64,000 bases of DNA from Candidatus Omnitrophota bacterium (GTDB taxonomy: Bacteria > Omnitrophota > Gorgyraeia > Gygaellales > Profunditerraquicolaceae): assembly GCA_023229385.1 (NCBI GenBank), contig JALNZI010000003.1, forward strand, positions 23,844 through 87,843, read 5' to 3'. A model generated the notes under the pieces. That model was given only the letters and a program-made list of their open reading frames with translations, had not been told where the DNA came from and made no database searches. Positions within the stretch are counted from its first letter, which is position 1. Each line of letters opens with the position of its first letter. The translations under genes were made by a program, and so were the position numbers. Positions 48,807-56,363 of this stretch are shown here, one piece after another.

Positions 48807-49025
48807 TTATATTTCTTCTACTACATGTATTTGAGTCACTCTTACTTTACCAGAACCTTTACAATATTTACACTTACTTGGTTTATTATCTTTTAATTGT
48901 ATAATACTTCCTTCACCATAACACACTGAACATATTTCAATTTTAGAATATGATTCATTTTCTATAACTTTTTCAGATTGTATTGTATAATTTAATTGAT
49001 ATTCTCTTGATATAGTTGTTTTCAT
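48807..49025 (-). CDS. DnaJ-type zinc-finger small protein
   Basis: 72 residues with CSVCYGEGSIIQL and CKYCKGSGKVRV: two CxxCxGxG motifs, the DnaJ central zinc-finger repeat. No J domain. Overlaps the upstream gene by 4 bases. Could bind unfolded protein or nucleic acid. Confidence 0.6.
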   Translation of the reverse strand: MKTTISREYQLNYTIQSEKVIENESYSKIEICSVCYGEGSIIQLKDNKPSKCKYCKGSGKVRVTQIHVVEEI

Positions 49026-49552
49026 AATCTTTTTTCTAATAGTTCTGGATGATCTAATTGAGATACTGTTTGTTTTATAAATTCAGGCCAATGTGGAAGT
49101 TTATGATGCTTACGTTGAATTATAATATTTGATAATGTTTTATAATTAAGACACCATTCTCGTTTTTGCATCCAACCTTCTGGTATTATCTTTTTAACTT
49201 CTAAATAATTTTTAGAGTTTATACAAAAATTTATTATTTTTAATGTTTCTGGAAGTACATATTTATCTTCAAAATTATTTACTGTTAATTCTTTTGATAG
49301 TACAGTTGTACTACTTTCACTTTGTTTACTTGACAACCGATAAGTGTCTGCGTCGACCCAAAAATATCTTGGAGCGTCTATAAGTAACCATACATAGATA
49401 TGTTCTAGAAACTTATTATGTCCATAATCTTTATCACTAAGATTATTTGCTACTGTAGACATTTTATCTATAGGTTGATTTTTATTAAGTGAAAGTCCAA
49501 GCATCGCTGCTTCATATCCAGCTTCTTCAAGTTTAGTTACTGTAATTTGCAT
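49022..49552 (-). CDS. Conserved phage protein, possibly ThyX-like (flavin-dependent thymidylate synthase relative)
   Basis: 176 residues. FLEHIYVWLLIDAPRYFWVD, TYRLSSKQSESSTTV and WCLNYKTLSNIIIQRKHHKL. The YRxxSKQSES stretch and the paired Arg/His/Lys at the end resemble ThyX active-site order (RHRxxSxNExS, later RxxxxQxxR). Length is shorter than ThyX (about 220-260) so it may be a divergent or inactive relative. If active it would make dTMP. Moderate uncertainty. Confidence 0.45.
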   Translation of the reverse strand: MQITVTKLEEAGYEAAMLGLSLNKNQPIDKMSTVANNLSDKDYGHNKFLEHIYVWLLIDAPRYFWVDADTYRLSSKQSESSTTVLSKELTVNNFEDKYVLPETLKIINFCINSKNYLEVKKIIPEGWMQKREWCLNYKTLSNIIIQRKHHKLPHWPEFIKQTVSQLDHPELLEKRL

Positions 49553-49555
49553 AAT

Positions 49556-49969
49556 TTACCAAGATCTATGTTGTTCATGTATACTTTCTACACCATCATA
49601 TTCATCTATTTCCCAAAGTACATCATCTGGAATTTCTCTTATTTCTAATTCTGCACATTCTCCATTAGCTTTTTCTCCTAGATGTTCTATAGTTTTAATA
49701 AGATCTGGATCATTTCGTTCTATATCTCTACAATAAAAATGATAATTTTTCCAATCATCTGAAGATAAAGTACATTCTTCTCCAAAATCTTTAGTAAAAC
49801 AATTATTCCAACTACAAGTTAATGATGATTTAGTTTTATAAAAAGTTTTATCATTGTATGCTTTTTGATAGTAAAAATGACATTCTTTACCTTTTAAATT
49901 TAAATAATATTTAACTGCTTCATCTGAAAGAGAAAATCCTCCATAACATCGGTTTATTGCTATTTTCAT
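49556..49969 (-). CDS. Conserved phage hypothetical (MKIAINRCYGGFSLS family)
   Basis: 137 residues. MKIAINRCYGGFSLSDEAVK at the start and LEIREIPDDVLWEIDEYDGV, then ESIHEQHRSW at the end. I recall this family widely in phages with just these two blocks and no assigned function. The stop overlaps nothing; the start abuts the next gene's end. Confidence 0.6.
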   Translation of the reverse strand: MKIAINRCYGGFSLSDEAVKYYLNLKGKECHFYYQKAYNDKTFYKTKSSLTCSWNNCFTKDFGEECTLSSDDWKNYHFYCRDIERNDPDLIKTIEHLGEKANGECAELEIREIPDDVLWEIDEYDGVESIHEQHRSW

Positions 49970-50313
49970 TAAAAATCTACTCCATGTTCAAAATGATCTT
50001 TTGTTTTAAATTTTGGTAATATAGTTTCACTAAAAATACATGATGCTCCATCATCTAATGCATTTTCTTCTTCTTCTGATAAGTTTTCTATATTTGATGA
50101 AAAATTATCAAATGAATCAGCGTTTCCATCTGATCCAGAAATTATTTTTAGATTAAGACCAAAAGCTTTTTCATCTATTGGATTTAAATGATCTATTATT
50201 TCTTTCTCTAATGGAGATAATTTTTTATAAACTTCTACATAGTCTTCTGCTTTAAGACATATCATAAAGCTACTACTTGAACTGTTACTTACAAAACCAT
50301 TTCTTATTTTTAT
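49969..50313 (-). CDS. FVSNSSSSSF-motif protein, apparent ATA start
   Basis: The frame from ATG 50265 starts MICLKAEDYV, but the same frame upstream encodes IKIRNGFVSNSSSSSF without an ATG, GTG or TTG. An AAGGA site sits 6 bases before an ATA at 50313, exactly where the other eleven members have ATG, and the upstream gene's TAA (in the same frame) blocks any earlier start. So this member appears to start at AUA, or the G was lost by mutation or assembly error. 114 residues; body acidic (EEEENALDDGASCIF). It lies 5 kb from the main array. Confidence 0.65.
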   Translation of the reverse strand: MKIRNGFVSNSSSSSFMICLKAEDYVEVYKKLSPLEKEIIDHLNPIDEKAFGLNLKIISGSDGNADSFDNFSSNIENLSEEEENALDDGASCIFSETILPKFKTKDHFEHGVDF

Positions 50314-50322
50314 AAAATTTCC

Positions 50323-50535
50323 TTAACTACACATATCTCTTGTATGTTTCCAACTGTTATTATATTCTTTATCTTTTTTAGCTTGTTGTTTAGCTTTATC
50401 TAAATCGTTTAAATATTTACATGCTAATCGGGCATCAGATCTAGACAATTTGGCTGTATCATAATTATCAACAGTATAAGTTAATATTGTTCCATATTTA
50501 TCATATACTGGTAAAACTATATATTTATTTTTCAT
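50323..50535 (-). CDS. Small hypothetical protein
   Basis: 70 residues: MKNKYIVLPVYDKYGTILTY then LSRSDARLACKYLNDLDKAK. Beta hairpin then helix; basic. Good AAGGAAAA site just after the terminator. Not recognised. Confidence 0.45.
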   Translation of the reverse strand: MKNKYIVLPVYDKYGTILTYTVDNYDTAKLSRSDARLACKYLNDLDKAKQQAKKDKEYNNSWKHTRDMCS

Positions 50536-50549
50536 ATATTTTTCCTTAT

Positions 50550-50577
50550 AAAAAAAAGGCCAGTATTGCTACTGGCC
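50550..50577 (-). terminator. Rho-independent terminator after tRNA-Asn
   Basis: Minus strand GGCCAGTA gcaa TACTGGCC, an 8-bp perfect stem, followed by seven T. It begins 4 bases past the tRNA CCA end and should end the tRNA transcript. Confidence 0.9.
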
Positions 50578-50580
50578 AAA

Positions 50581-50659
50581 TGGCTGACTCCCTGGGACTT
50601 GAACCCAGAACCTTTTGATTAACAATCAAATGCTTACTGCCAAATTGAGCTAGGAGTCA
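50581..50659 (-). tRNA. tRNA-Asn (GTT)
   Basis: Minus strand: acceptor TGACTCC/GGAGTCA perfect, anticodon stem TTTGA/TCAAA with loop TTGTTAA (GTT at 34-36, U33 present), T stem CTGGG/CCCAG with TTCAAGT. Discriminator G and encoded CCA. Canonical throughout. AAT and AAC codons are extremely common in this genome, which explains a phage copy. Confidence 0.93.
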
Positions 50660-50665
50660 ATAAAA

Positions 50666-51394
50666 TTAAATTTTAGGGGGGATGCTATCTATAAAATCCA
50701 TTAATGAAATAAGTTTCATATCTGTATTAAGATCAGCTAATTTATATTCAATCTTCTTAGCTTTATTATAGTCTGGTAGAAACTTAGTAAGACAATCTTT
50801 TCCAACAATGTCTTCTTTTTTCATTCCAGATATACGAGTTTTTACCGCTGCTGATATTTCAGACTTTGATTCTTGTTTAACTTCTTGCTTTATATCTATA
50901 TTTTTTGCTTTATTTGATAATTTATCGTTGATGTATTTAGTAATTTGAACTCCATCCCATAGAATGTTACCACTATCATCAACTGGATAATATTTGTTAT
51001 TAGTGTGCTTTTTTGTTTTTAATTTTTGTATTTCTTTACTATAAAGAAAACGGCCAGCTCCCCACTGAATTCCAACTCTCTTACTAGCGTCAGATACTAA
51101 ACTCTTCTCGGCCTCAGTTTGAGCCTCTGTACCAGTATCCATTTTATAGACCCACTCTGATTTTCCATCTTCTCTTTCGATATTAATACCCATTCTACAA
51201 AACATTTGATCTTTAACTACTATATATTCTGTAGACCAATTAGCTGGTCCAACAACATCATCTAGAAGGTCAAATAAATCTCTAGCATCAATATATGCAA
51301 CACATAATGCATTGTGTTCATTAGATGTTTGAACCTTCCACATAAAATTTATTTCACGAGTTAGTTCTTTTAATTTAGATTCTTTTACTGACAT
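50666..51394 (-). CDS. Rad52/Rad22-family single-strand annealing protein
   Basis: 242 residues. AYIDARDLFDLLDDVVGPAN with WSTEY, GEW-like KSEWVYKMDTGTEAQTEAEK and SDASKRVGIQWGAGRFLYSK match the Rad52-type core of phage recombinases (Sak family). It anneals complementary single strands and pairs with an exonuclease. A RecB/Cas4-like nuclease is transcribed divergently about 0.9 kb away, a likely partner. The C-terminus (100 residues) is Lys-rich and variable. Start overlaps the GIY-YIG stop. Confidence 0.8.
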   Translation of the reverse strand: MSVKESKLKELTREINFMWKVQTSNEHNALCVAYIDARDLFDLLDDVVGPANWSTEYIVVKDQMFCRMGINIEREDGKSEWVYKMDTGTEAQTEAEKSLVSDASKRVGIQWGAGRFLYSKEIQKLKTKKHTNNKYYPVDDSGNILWDGVQITKYINDKLSNKAKNIDIKQEVKQESKSEISAAVKTRISGMKKEDIVGKDCLTKFLPDYNKAKKIEYKLADLNTDMKLISLMDFIDSIPPKI

Positions 51395-52206
51395 AAATTA
51401 ATTCCTTCATTTTTTGAAAATTCTTTTAATTTTTCAATTGTTTTAAAAGGTTTTATATCTTTATAAAAACTTTTTGTATTAAATGCAGTTTGTACTGATT
51501 TAGTATTATAATTATTATCTCTACAGAAATTGGTTAATCCAAAAACTTCTTTAACTTTTCCACTATTATATAAAATATAATATATCTTTTTTAATTCATT
51601 AGCTCTTCTATTAAATTGATTATAATTTTTATAATTTTCTATTATTTTTAATTTTTCTTCTTTTGTTTTTAATTTCCATTTATCTCTATAAAAAACTATA
51701 TAATTTTGCGATGAATTAAATTTTTCTCTCGCTACTGAATTAAGATCTTTATAATTTAAATTTCTTTTTTCCGCCCAAGATTTTAAACCATTCACTCTAA
51801 ATATTTTACCTTCTTTATTTATAAGTATATATTTTTTACCAAAAATTTTTCTAAGTTTTTCTAGTTGTTCTATACTTAAAATTCTACATTTACATAAACC
51901 ACCAGCTTCTTTTAATCTTTGAGTATTAACTAATTTTTTATTATCTTTAATATATAATTTTATAAATTCTAATTCTTTTTGATATGCATCTTGTTCTAAT
52001 TTTGTAGAATATAGAATCTTAATATTTGGTTTTTCATTTATATGTTTTCTAAACCAATTTGCTCTATGATTCTTTTCTTGTTTTTTAGTAGCAGAGTATA
52101 TATGATCAAACATTCTATGAGTCATATTATATGTTTTTCCAATATAATAAGAATCTGATGTATCAAATGATAGTTCATATATAATAAATGTTTTATCTTT
52201 TTTCAT
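51385..52206 (-). CDS. GIY-YIG homing endonuclease with NUMOD repeats
   Basis: 273 residues. N-terminal IIYELSFDTSDSYYIGKTYN is the GIY-YIG core, followed by ANWFRKH and a conserved Glu in QKELEFIKLY. The C-terminus has two NUMOD1-like units: FRVNGLKSWAEKRNLNYKDL and KEVFGLTNFCRDNNYNTKSV. Free-standing, not in an intron. It lies between a promoter and the Rad52-like gene; the promoter's predicted start site coincides with the ATG, giving a leaderless message. The 3' end overlaps the Rad52-like ATG. Confidence 0.8.
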   Translation of the reverse strand: MKKDKTFIIYELSFDTSDSYYIGKTYNMTHRMFDHIYSATKKQEKNHRANWFRKHINEKPNIKILYSTKLEQDAYQKELEFIKLYIKDNKKLVNTQRLKEAGGLCKCRILSIEQLEKLRKIFGKKYILINKEGKIFRVNGLKSWAEKRNLNYKDLNSVAREKFNSSQNYIVFYRDKWKLKTKEEKLKIIENYKNYNQFNRRANELKKIYYILYNSGKVKEVFGLTNFCRDNNYNTKSVQTAFNTKSFYKDIKPFKTIEKLKEFSKNEGINLCQ

Positions 52207-52212
52207 CCTATA

Positions 52213-52241
52213 AATATAGTTTAATTTTAAGATAAAGTCAA
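52213..52241 (-). promoter_or_regulatory. Sigma-70-like promoter for GIY-YIG and Rad52-like genes
   Basis: Minus strand TTGACT (52241-52236), 17 bp, TATATT (52218-52213). The -10 is embedded in a short dyad CTATAttTATAG. Start site is predicted at 52206, the A of the ATG. Confidence 0.75.
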
Positions 52242-52249
52242 GTTATATA

Positions 52250-52278
52250 TTGACTTTAATTTGTTTTAAGAGTATATT
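52250..52278 (+). promoter_or_regulatory. Sigma-70-like promoter for the Cas4-like nuclease, divergent
   Basis: Plus strand TTGACT (52250-52255), 17 bp, TATATT (52273-52278), with start site near 52285 and an AAAGGA site before ATG 52303. The -10 lies in a dyad GAGTATA(tttatg)TATACTC. The -35 boxes of the two divergent promoters are 8 bp apart. Confidence 0.8.
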
Positions 52279-52302
52279 TATGTATACTCGAAAGGAACTT
52301 TT

Positions 52303-53319
52303 ATGTCTATAAATTTACGTAGTGATGTTAATTTTATTACTGATGCTTTTAAGCAAGAAATGAATGAGATGCGTAGCTCTGAACGTGGAGCTTATGCTAG
52401 AACTCAAAATATCGCATGGCCGTCCGAAGCGGGATGTTCGCTTGGTAAGATCAGTGTAGGTGAATGTACCAGAAAAATGTATTATCGTATCTCTGGTGTA
52501 GCTCCTACAGAACCAATGAGTATTACTGGTAAAAATGTTTGTGATGCTGGTAATCTTTATGAAGACTATTTGATTAATAAGTTTAAAAAATATGGAATGT
52601 ATAAAGATAGTCAGATTAAACTTGATTTTTTGATTCCAGATAGTAAACATAAAGTCCAGGTAAACGGTCGTATGGATTTATTAATAGAACATAATAAACA
52701 ACGATCTGTTATTGAAATAAAATCTGTAAGTGAATTTAAAGCTGCTAAAATTATGAACAGTGAGATACCACTTCCTTCATCATCTAATCTTATGCAAGCA
52801 ATGCTTTATAAATACTATACAACCTCTACAGAGGCTGGTAAAGCTCTTAATGTAGATAATGTATATCTTATGTATGTTAATCGTTCTATGGGATCTACGT
52901 TTTATTATAAAGTATGTATAGATGATAGCGGCTATGCAATACTTACATCTTATGATTTAGCTGGTCGTGAACTTGGAACTGTTAATCTTAAAGATGTTAA
53001 ATCATTTGAAGATCTAGAACGTACTCCAGGTGTAAGTGAAAGTGATGAAGCTAGACTAGCTGAACTTAAAATTAATATCAAAGATATTTTTGATAAGTTT
53101 GATAAAATATATGATTATGCTAGAAGTAATACTTTACCTAAATGTGATTACAATATGATTTATACTCAAGCGCAAGCTGAATATGAACATAATATTGGAC
53201 GACTATCTAAAATGAAACTTAATAAAGTTAAAAAAGGTGAAGTAGTAGGCGATACTAAATGTCAGTATTGTGATTTTAGAACTAAATGTATGCAAGATAA
53301 TGGAATAAGTTTTAAATAA
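52303..53319 (+). CDS. Cas4/RecB-like PD-(D/E)XK exonuclease
   Basis: 338 residues. Cys45 and Cys55 plus CQYCDFRTKC near the end give the four-cysteine iron-sulfur pattern of Cas4/AddB-type nucleases. The catalytic core is NGRMDLLIE (Asp125) followed by VIEIKS (Glu138-x-Lys140). It probably resects DNA ends for the Rad52-like annealer, as in phage two-component recombination. It is the only plus-strand gene between 24577 and 64000 and has its own promoter. Ends 8 bp inside the convergent gene. Confidence 0.8.
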   Translation: MSINLRSDVNFITDAFKQEMNEMRSSERGAYARTQNIAWPSEAGCSLGKISVGECTRKMYYRISGVAPTEPMSITGKNVCDAGNLYEDYLINKFKKYGMYKDSQIKLDFLIPDSKHKVQVNGRMDLLIEHNKQRSVIEIKSVSEFKAAKIMNSEIPLPSSSNLMQAMLYKYYTTSTEAGKALNVDNVYLMYVNRSMGSTFYYKVCIDDSGYAILTSYDLAGRELGTVNLKDVKSFEDLERTPGVSESDEARLAELKINIKDIFDKFDKIYDYARSNTLPKCDYNMIYTQAQAEYEHNIGRLSKMKLNKVKKGEVVGDTKCQYCDFRTKCMQDNGISFK

Positions 53320-53554
53320 CGTTATTATCTTCTAACCAAGAAGTTATATATGTATTAAGTGTTTCATCTGGAATAGATGTATTTCTAAATATATTTCTTA
53401 TTTCTTCTAATTTTGGAAACTCTATTGGTTTAGGGTTTCTAAATTCTCTATGATATAGTTCGTTATTATGATTAGATACAACTATGACGTGTTCGTTATC
53501 TGAATGATTTAATCCAACTGTTACACTATCGTTTTCATTTAGTTTTATAAGCAT
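53312..53554 (-). CDS. Small hypothetical protein
   Basis: 80 residues: MLIKLNENDSVTVGLNHSDN, beta-rich then helical. Its end overlaps the convergent nuclease gene by 8 bp. Not recognised. Confidence 0.45.
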   Translation of the reverse strand: MLIKLNENDSVTVGLNHSDNEHVIVVSNHNNELYHREFRNPKPIEFPKLEEIRNIFRNTSIPDETLNTYITSWLEDNNVI

Positions 53555-53555
53555 A

Positions 53556-53783
53556 TTATTTTACCTTATTATATTCTTCTCGTATATGAGTTATAAGTTC
53601 TTTTATTTCTTTTACCCAAATTAAAGCATCGTCATAAGCTTTTCCTTTATGAGTATTATAACCATCATCATTTATGAAATCTTTTTCTAAATCATCTTGA
53701 GTTATATATAATCTATCACATAAATCTTTAGTTAATCTCATAGCTAACATTGATGGTAATTTTGCAAGATCTATTGTTATCAT
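53556..53783 (-). CDS. Small helical protein
   Basis: 75 residues: MITIDLAKLPSMLAMRLTKD, then THKGKAYDDALIWVKEIKEL. Helical, acidic-basic mix. Two bases before the upstream stop. Unrecognised. Confidence 0.45.
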   Translation of the reverse strand: MITIDLAKLPSMLAMRLTKDLCDRLYITQDDLEKDFINDDGYNTHKGKAYDDALIWVKEIKELITHIREEYNKVK

Positions 53784-53785
53784 AT

Positions 53786-54274
53786 TTATATTTCTAGAAT
53801 AATTGGTTTTACTTCAGTTTCAAGATCGGATATTTTAATAAGAGATATTTGATCTTTTTTACGAGTATATATACAATATAAAGCTTCGTTAATATCAGTT
53901 ACAATTTTACTGAAATCAGTCTTTCTAAGACAAAATCCTAAAAGTTCATGTCGGTTATATAATTTAAATTGATTAAAATATTTAAATGCAATATAATCAG
54001 ACTTACCTTTTATCCATCCAGGTCCACCAAAAATATTTTTCCATTCAATCCAATACATATCTCTAAGTCGTTCTGAACGTCTAGATAATCTTTTATGATC
54101 TTTAACGTCGACTTTATAAGTTTTATTATTAAATTTTACTGTAAAATCAAAATGGGAACAAGTATTTTCATTCTCTGTAGAATTACTTACCAGTTCCCAA
54201 TTATGTTTTTTAAGTGTTTCTATAAATAAATTTTCAGCAGTTTGACCTTCTTGTACTGAACTAAGATAAATCAT
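53786..54274 (-). CDS. PD-(D/E)XK nuclease-like protein
   Basis: 162 residues. TCSHFDFTVKFNNKTYKVDV followed by KDHKR: Asp in HFDF and the V-D-V-K motif have the spacing of the PD-(D/E)XK core. GWIKGKSDYIAFKY follows, a block often seen after the core in phage nuclease-like proteins. Could act on phage or host DNA. Overlaps the sigma factor stop. Confidence 0.55.
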   Translation of the reverse strand: MIYLSSVQEGQTAENLFIETLKKHNWELVSNSTENENTCSHFDFTVKFNNKTYKVDVKDHKRLSRRSERLRDMYWIEWKNIFGGPGWIKGKSDYIAFKYFNQFKLYNRHELLGFCLRKTDFSKIVTDINEALYCIYTRKKDQISLIKISDLETEVKPIILEI

Positions 54275-55088
54275 TAAGTTTTTCTATTTCTACGTCTGAA
54301 ACGTTTAACATTATTTTAATTTCTTCTGGATTATGAGGAACTTCTGTTCCAATACCGTATCGAAGTTTAATAGCGTTTTTTAATATATCTGAATAATTTT
54401 CAATACATGACATGAGATGTATTTCCATATTTTTAAATAATTCAGTTTCTTCATCTGTTGTTATTTGATCTATATATTCACACACAAATGCATCTTCTGT
54501 TGTAGCTGAACTAAGCTCTAGAAGCAGTAAAACGCTTTCAATGAGTTTTTCACTTAGTTTAAAATCTTTAGATATTTTTAATTCTTTTTGTATTTCATTA
54601 AGTGTTGGTTCTCTTCCAAGACTTACAAGTAAATAATTATGAATTTCACTTACTGATTTCATATTTCTAGCTATATCTCTTGGTGCTCTTATAAGTTTAT
54701 TGTATTTAATAAAATCTATAAGTCTTTTTCGTACATGAAAATATGCATATGTTGTAAATGAAGTATTTTTACTGAGATCAAATGTATCTATACTTTCAAG
54801 TAATCCAATAGTAGCTTCTTGAAAAAGTTCATTAACTGAAGTTGTATCATTGAGAAGACTTATGTATCTAGATACATATTTCATTGCAAATCCACCATTA
54901 GATAACGCAATATTATTTCTTATATTATAATATTCTTCTGATTTATCTTTATCAGTAAGTATATATGGTTTAAGATCGTTTAATTGATTTAACCAGATGT
55001 TATTTTGATTTTTATTAGATGATGGATATTTTTTTACGTATGTATTAACACTTTTTTTAAGACTACCATATTCTTGTGAATTTTTCAT
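54261..55088 (-). CDS. Phage-encoded sigma-70 family RNA polymerase sigma factor
   Basis: 275 residues. Region 2: ELFQEATIGLLESIDTFDLS, then TSFTTYAYFHVRKRLIDFIK, which includes the -10 recognition helix; then IRAPRDIARNM (2.4/3.0). Region 4 is short: NAIKLRYGIGTEVPHNPEEI and KIMLNVSDVEIEKL, so -35 recognition may differ from host sigma-70. It would direct host RNA polymerase to phage promoters, probably in a later temporal class. Overlaps both neighbours by a few bases. Confidence 0.8.
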   Translation of the reverse strand: MKNSQEYGSLKKSVNTYVKKYPSSNKNQNNIWLNQLNDLKPYILTDKDKSEEYYNIRNNIALSNGGFAMKYVSRYISLLNDTTSVNELFQEATIGLLESIDTFDLSKNTSFTTYAYFHVRKRLIDFIKYNKLIRAPRDIARNMKSVSEIHNYLLVSLGREPTLNEIQKELKISKDFKLSEKLIESVLLLLELSSATTEDAFVCEYIDQITTDEETELFKNMEIHLMSCIENYSDILKNAIKLRYGIGTEVPHNPEEIKIMLNVSDVEIEKLNDLS

Positions 55089-55540
55089 AGTTGATTTATA
55101 CAGTTAGCTTCTATACCTTTGGATTTGAATCTGTCTACAAAACGTTGATCTGGATCAATTATAAAATCAGCTTTGGAATATATAGATGAATCTTTCATCA
55201 TATAATCTTTTATCCAATCATCTAATGTCCAAATTTTTCCTGGTTTAGTAGAAAGATAAAAACTAAGTTTCTCAATAGGAACTTTAGTTATTTCTGATAT
55301 TTCTTTGTATGGTTTTTTTTGGAGGCGTAATGTATGTATATCTTGGTGAGTTTTAACTTCATCTGGATTATTATATTTAATGTTTAAACAATATAATCTC
55401 ATTTTATATATATCTACGGTCTTAGACCATACATATATATAATTTTTTAAAGAAACTAAAGTTTCTAGTTCATCCTTTAATTTCTTTTTTTCGCTTTTTT
55501 CGATTATTGAAAAATCTACGAATACATTCATATTTACCAT
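55085..55540 (-). CDS. HAD-like or unknown protein upstream of sigma
   Basis: 151 residues. MNVFVDFSII start, KNYIYVWSKTVDIYKMRLYC and SKADFIIDPDQRFVDRFKSK-type end resemble the motif order of HAD phosphatases (DxD, then S/T, then DxxxD) with the first motif degraded. A function as HAD enzyme is doubtful. ATG 55540 or 55531. The stop overlaps the sigma ATG. Confidence 0.4.
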   Translation of the reverse strand: MVNMNVFVDFSIIEKSEKKKLKDELETLVSLKNYIYVWSKTVDIYKMRLYCLNIKYNNPDEVKTHQDIHTLRLQKKPYKEISEITKVPIEKLSFYLSTKPGKIWTLDDWIKDYMMKDSSIYSKADFIIDPDQRFVDRFKSKGIEANCINQL

Positions 55541-55613
55541 TTCTTAACGTTCTCCCAACGAATAAACCATTTGTGAAACCTAATAGTAATGCTTTTTGAT
55601 ATATTTGTAACAT
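55470..55613 (-). CDS. 47-residue ORF at the start of the sigma operon
   Basis: MLQIYQKALLLGFTNGLFVG then RTLRNGKYECIRRFFNNRKK. It has the best start signals here: promoter at 55661-55633, a 13-base leader and AAGGAG six bases before ATG. It overlaps the next gene by 71 bases, unusual for this genome. Small hydrophobic then basic peptide; real or leader peptide is undecided. Confidence 0.4.
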   Translation of the reverse strand: MLQIYQKALLLGFTNGLFVGRTLRNGKYECIRRFFNNRKKRKKEIKG

Positions 55614-55614
55614 A

Positions 55615-55651
55615 AAGCTCCTTTTAGTATATAATATACTATCAGGAGCTT
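55615..55651. promoter_or_regulatory. 37-bp interrupted palindrome over -10 and ribosome site
   Basis: On the minus strand AAGCTCCT, GA, TAGTATA, TTA, TATACTA, AA, AGGAGCTT. All pairs are perfect except the GA/AA step. In RNA reading through from the upstream array it would hide the AGGAG of the following ATG; RNA starting at the local promoter lacks the left arm. As DNA it could be an operator. Confidence 0.65.
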
Positions 55652-55661
55652 ATAAAGTCAA
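55633..55661 (-). promoter_or_regulatory. Sigma-70-like promoter for the sigma-factor operon
   Basis: Minus strand TTGACT (55661-55656), 17 bp, TATATT (55638-55633). Same -35, spacer length and -10 as the two promoters near 52250. Predicted start near 55626. Confidence 0.8.
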
Positions 55662-55673
55662 TATAATAATGTA

Positions 55674-56003
55674 TTAACAATAATAATCGTGATCTATCCA
55701 TTCACAGGTTACTTGTTTATCTAGAAACTTAGAAATACTTTCTTCTACGTCTTTTTTAAATTGTCCCATAGTTTCATCATCTTTCATATATTGTGGATTT
55801 CTACCAAGAAATGTTTGCGCTGTATTTAATTCAAAATCTGTATGATAATGAGGACAATCTTCAATTTCATCAAGATCGTAAGTACTATCTAAATTATATT
55901 TATCTTTACATATTTTTTTAAATTCATCATAATCTATTCGATATCCATATATCATGTAACTAGATGAACTACTATTTGATACAAAACCGTTTCTAATTTT
56001 CAT
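55674..56003 (-). CDS. FVSNSSSSSF-motif protein (last of array)
   Basis: 109 residues, MKIRNGFVSNSSSSSYMIYG. The body is acidic (YDLDEIEDCPHYHTDF) with several Cys and His. It abuts the next member upstream (56004) with no gap. The body does not resemble other members. Confidence 0.6.
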   Translation of the reverse strand: MKIRNGFVSNSSSSSYMIYGYRIDYDEFKKICKDKYNLDSTYDLDEIEDCPHYHTDFELNTAQTFLGRNPQYMKDDETMGQFKKDVEESISKFLDKQVTCEWIDHDYYC

Positions 56004-56354
56004 TTAACATTCTCCATCATCTATAATAAAACTATCTTTAGAAACCATTTCTTTAGTAAGTCTACAGCCATAAAGTCCAGCATATGGTTTATCATAGTCT
56101 TCACTTCCAGCACTAAACTTTTTTATTACATATCCTTGTTTTAGTAATTTAATAGCTTTTTTATAATCTTTACGATTGTTAAATTCTTCATCATTTAACC
56201 AATCATAATATTCTCTAAATTCAGCTTCGGTTCTTATAAATGTTATATCTTTTTTTGGAATAGTCATTATAATATTTAGATCTTCATCTTCTTTTTGTAC
56301 TATCATAAAGCTGCTAGATGAACTATTACTTACGAATCCTGCTCTTATTTTCAT
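56004..56354 (-). CDS. FVSNSSSSSF-motif protein
   Basis: 116 residues, MKIRAGFVSNSSSSSFMIVQ. Body EYYDWLNDEEFNNRKDYKKA then SAGSEDYDKPYAGLYGCRLT. AGGAG site before ATG. The last body segment (GLYGCRL) recalls small phage hypotheticals. Function unknown. Confidence 0.6.
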   Translation of the reverse strand: MKIRAGFVSNSSSSSFMIVQKEDEDLNIIMTIPKKDITFIRTEAEFREYYDWLNDEEFNNRKDYKKAIKLLKQGYVIKKFSAGSEDYDKPYAGLYGCRLTKEMVSKDSFIIDDGEC

Positions 56355-56363
56355 ACTTACTCC

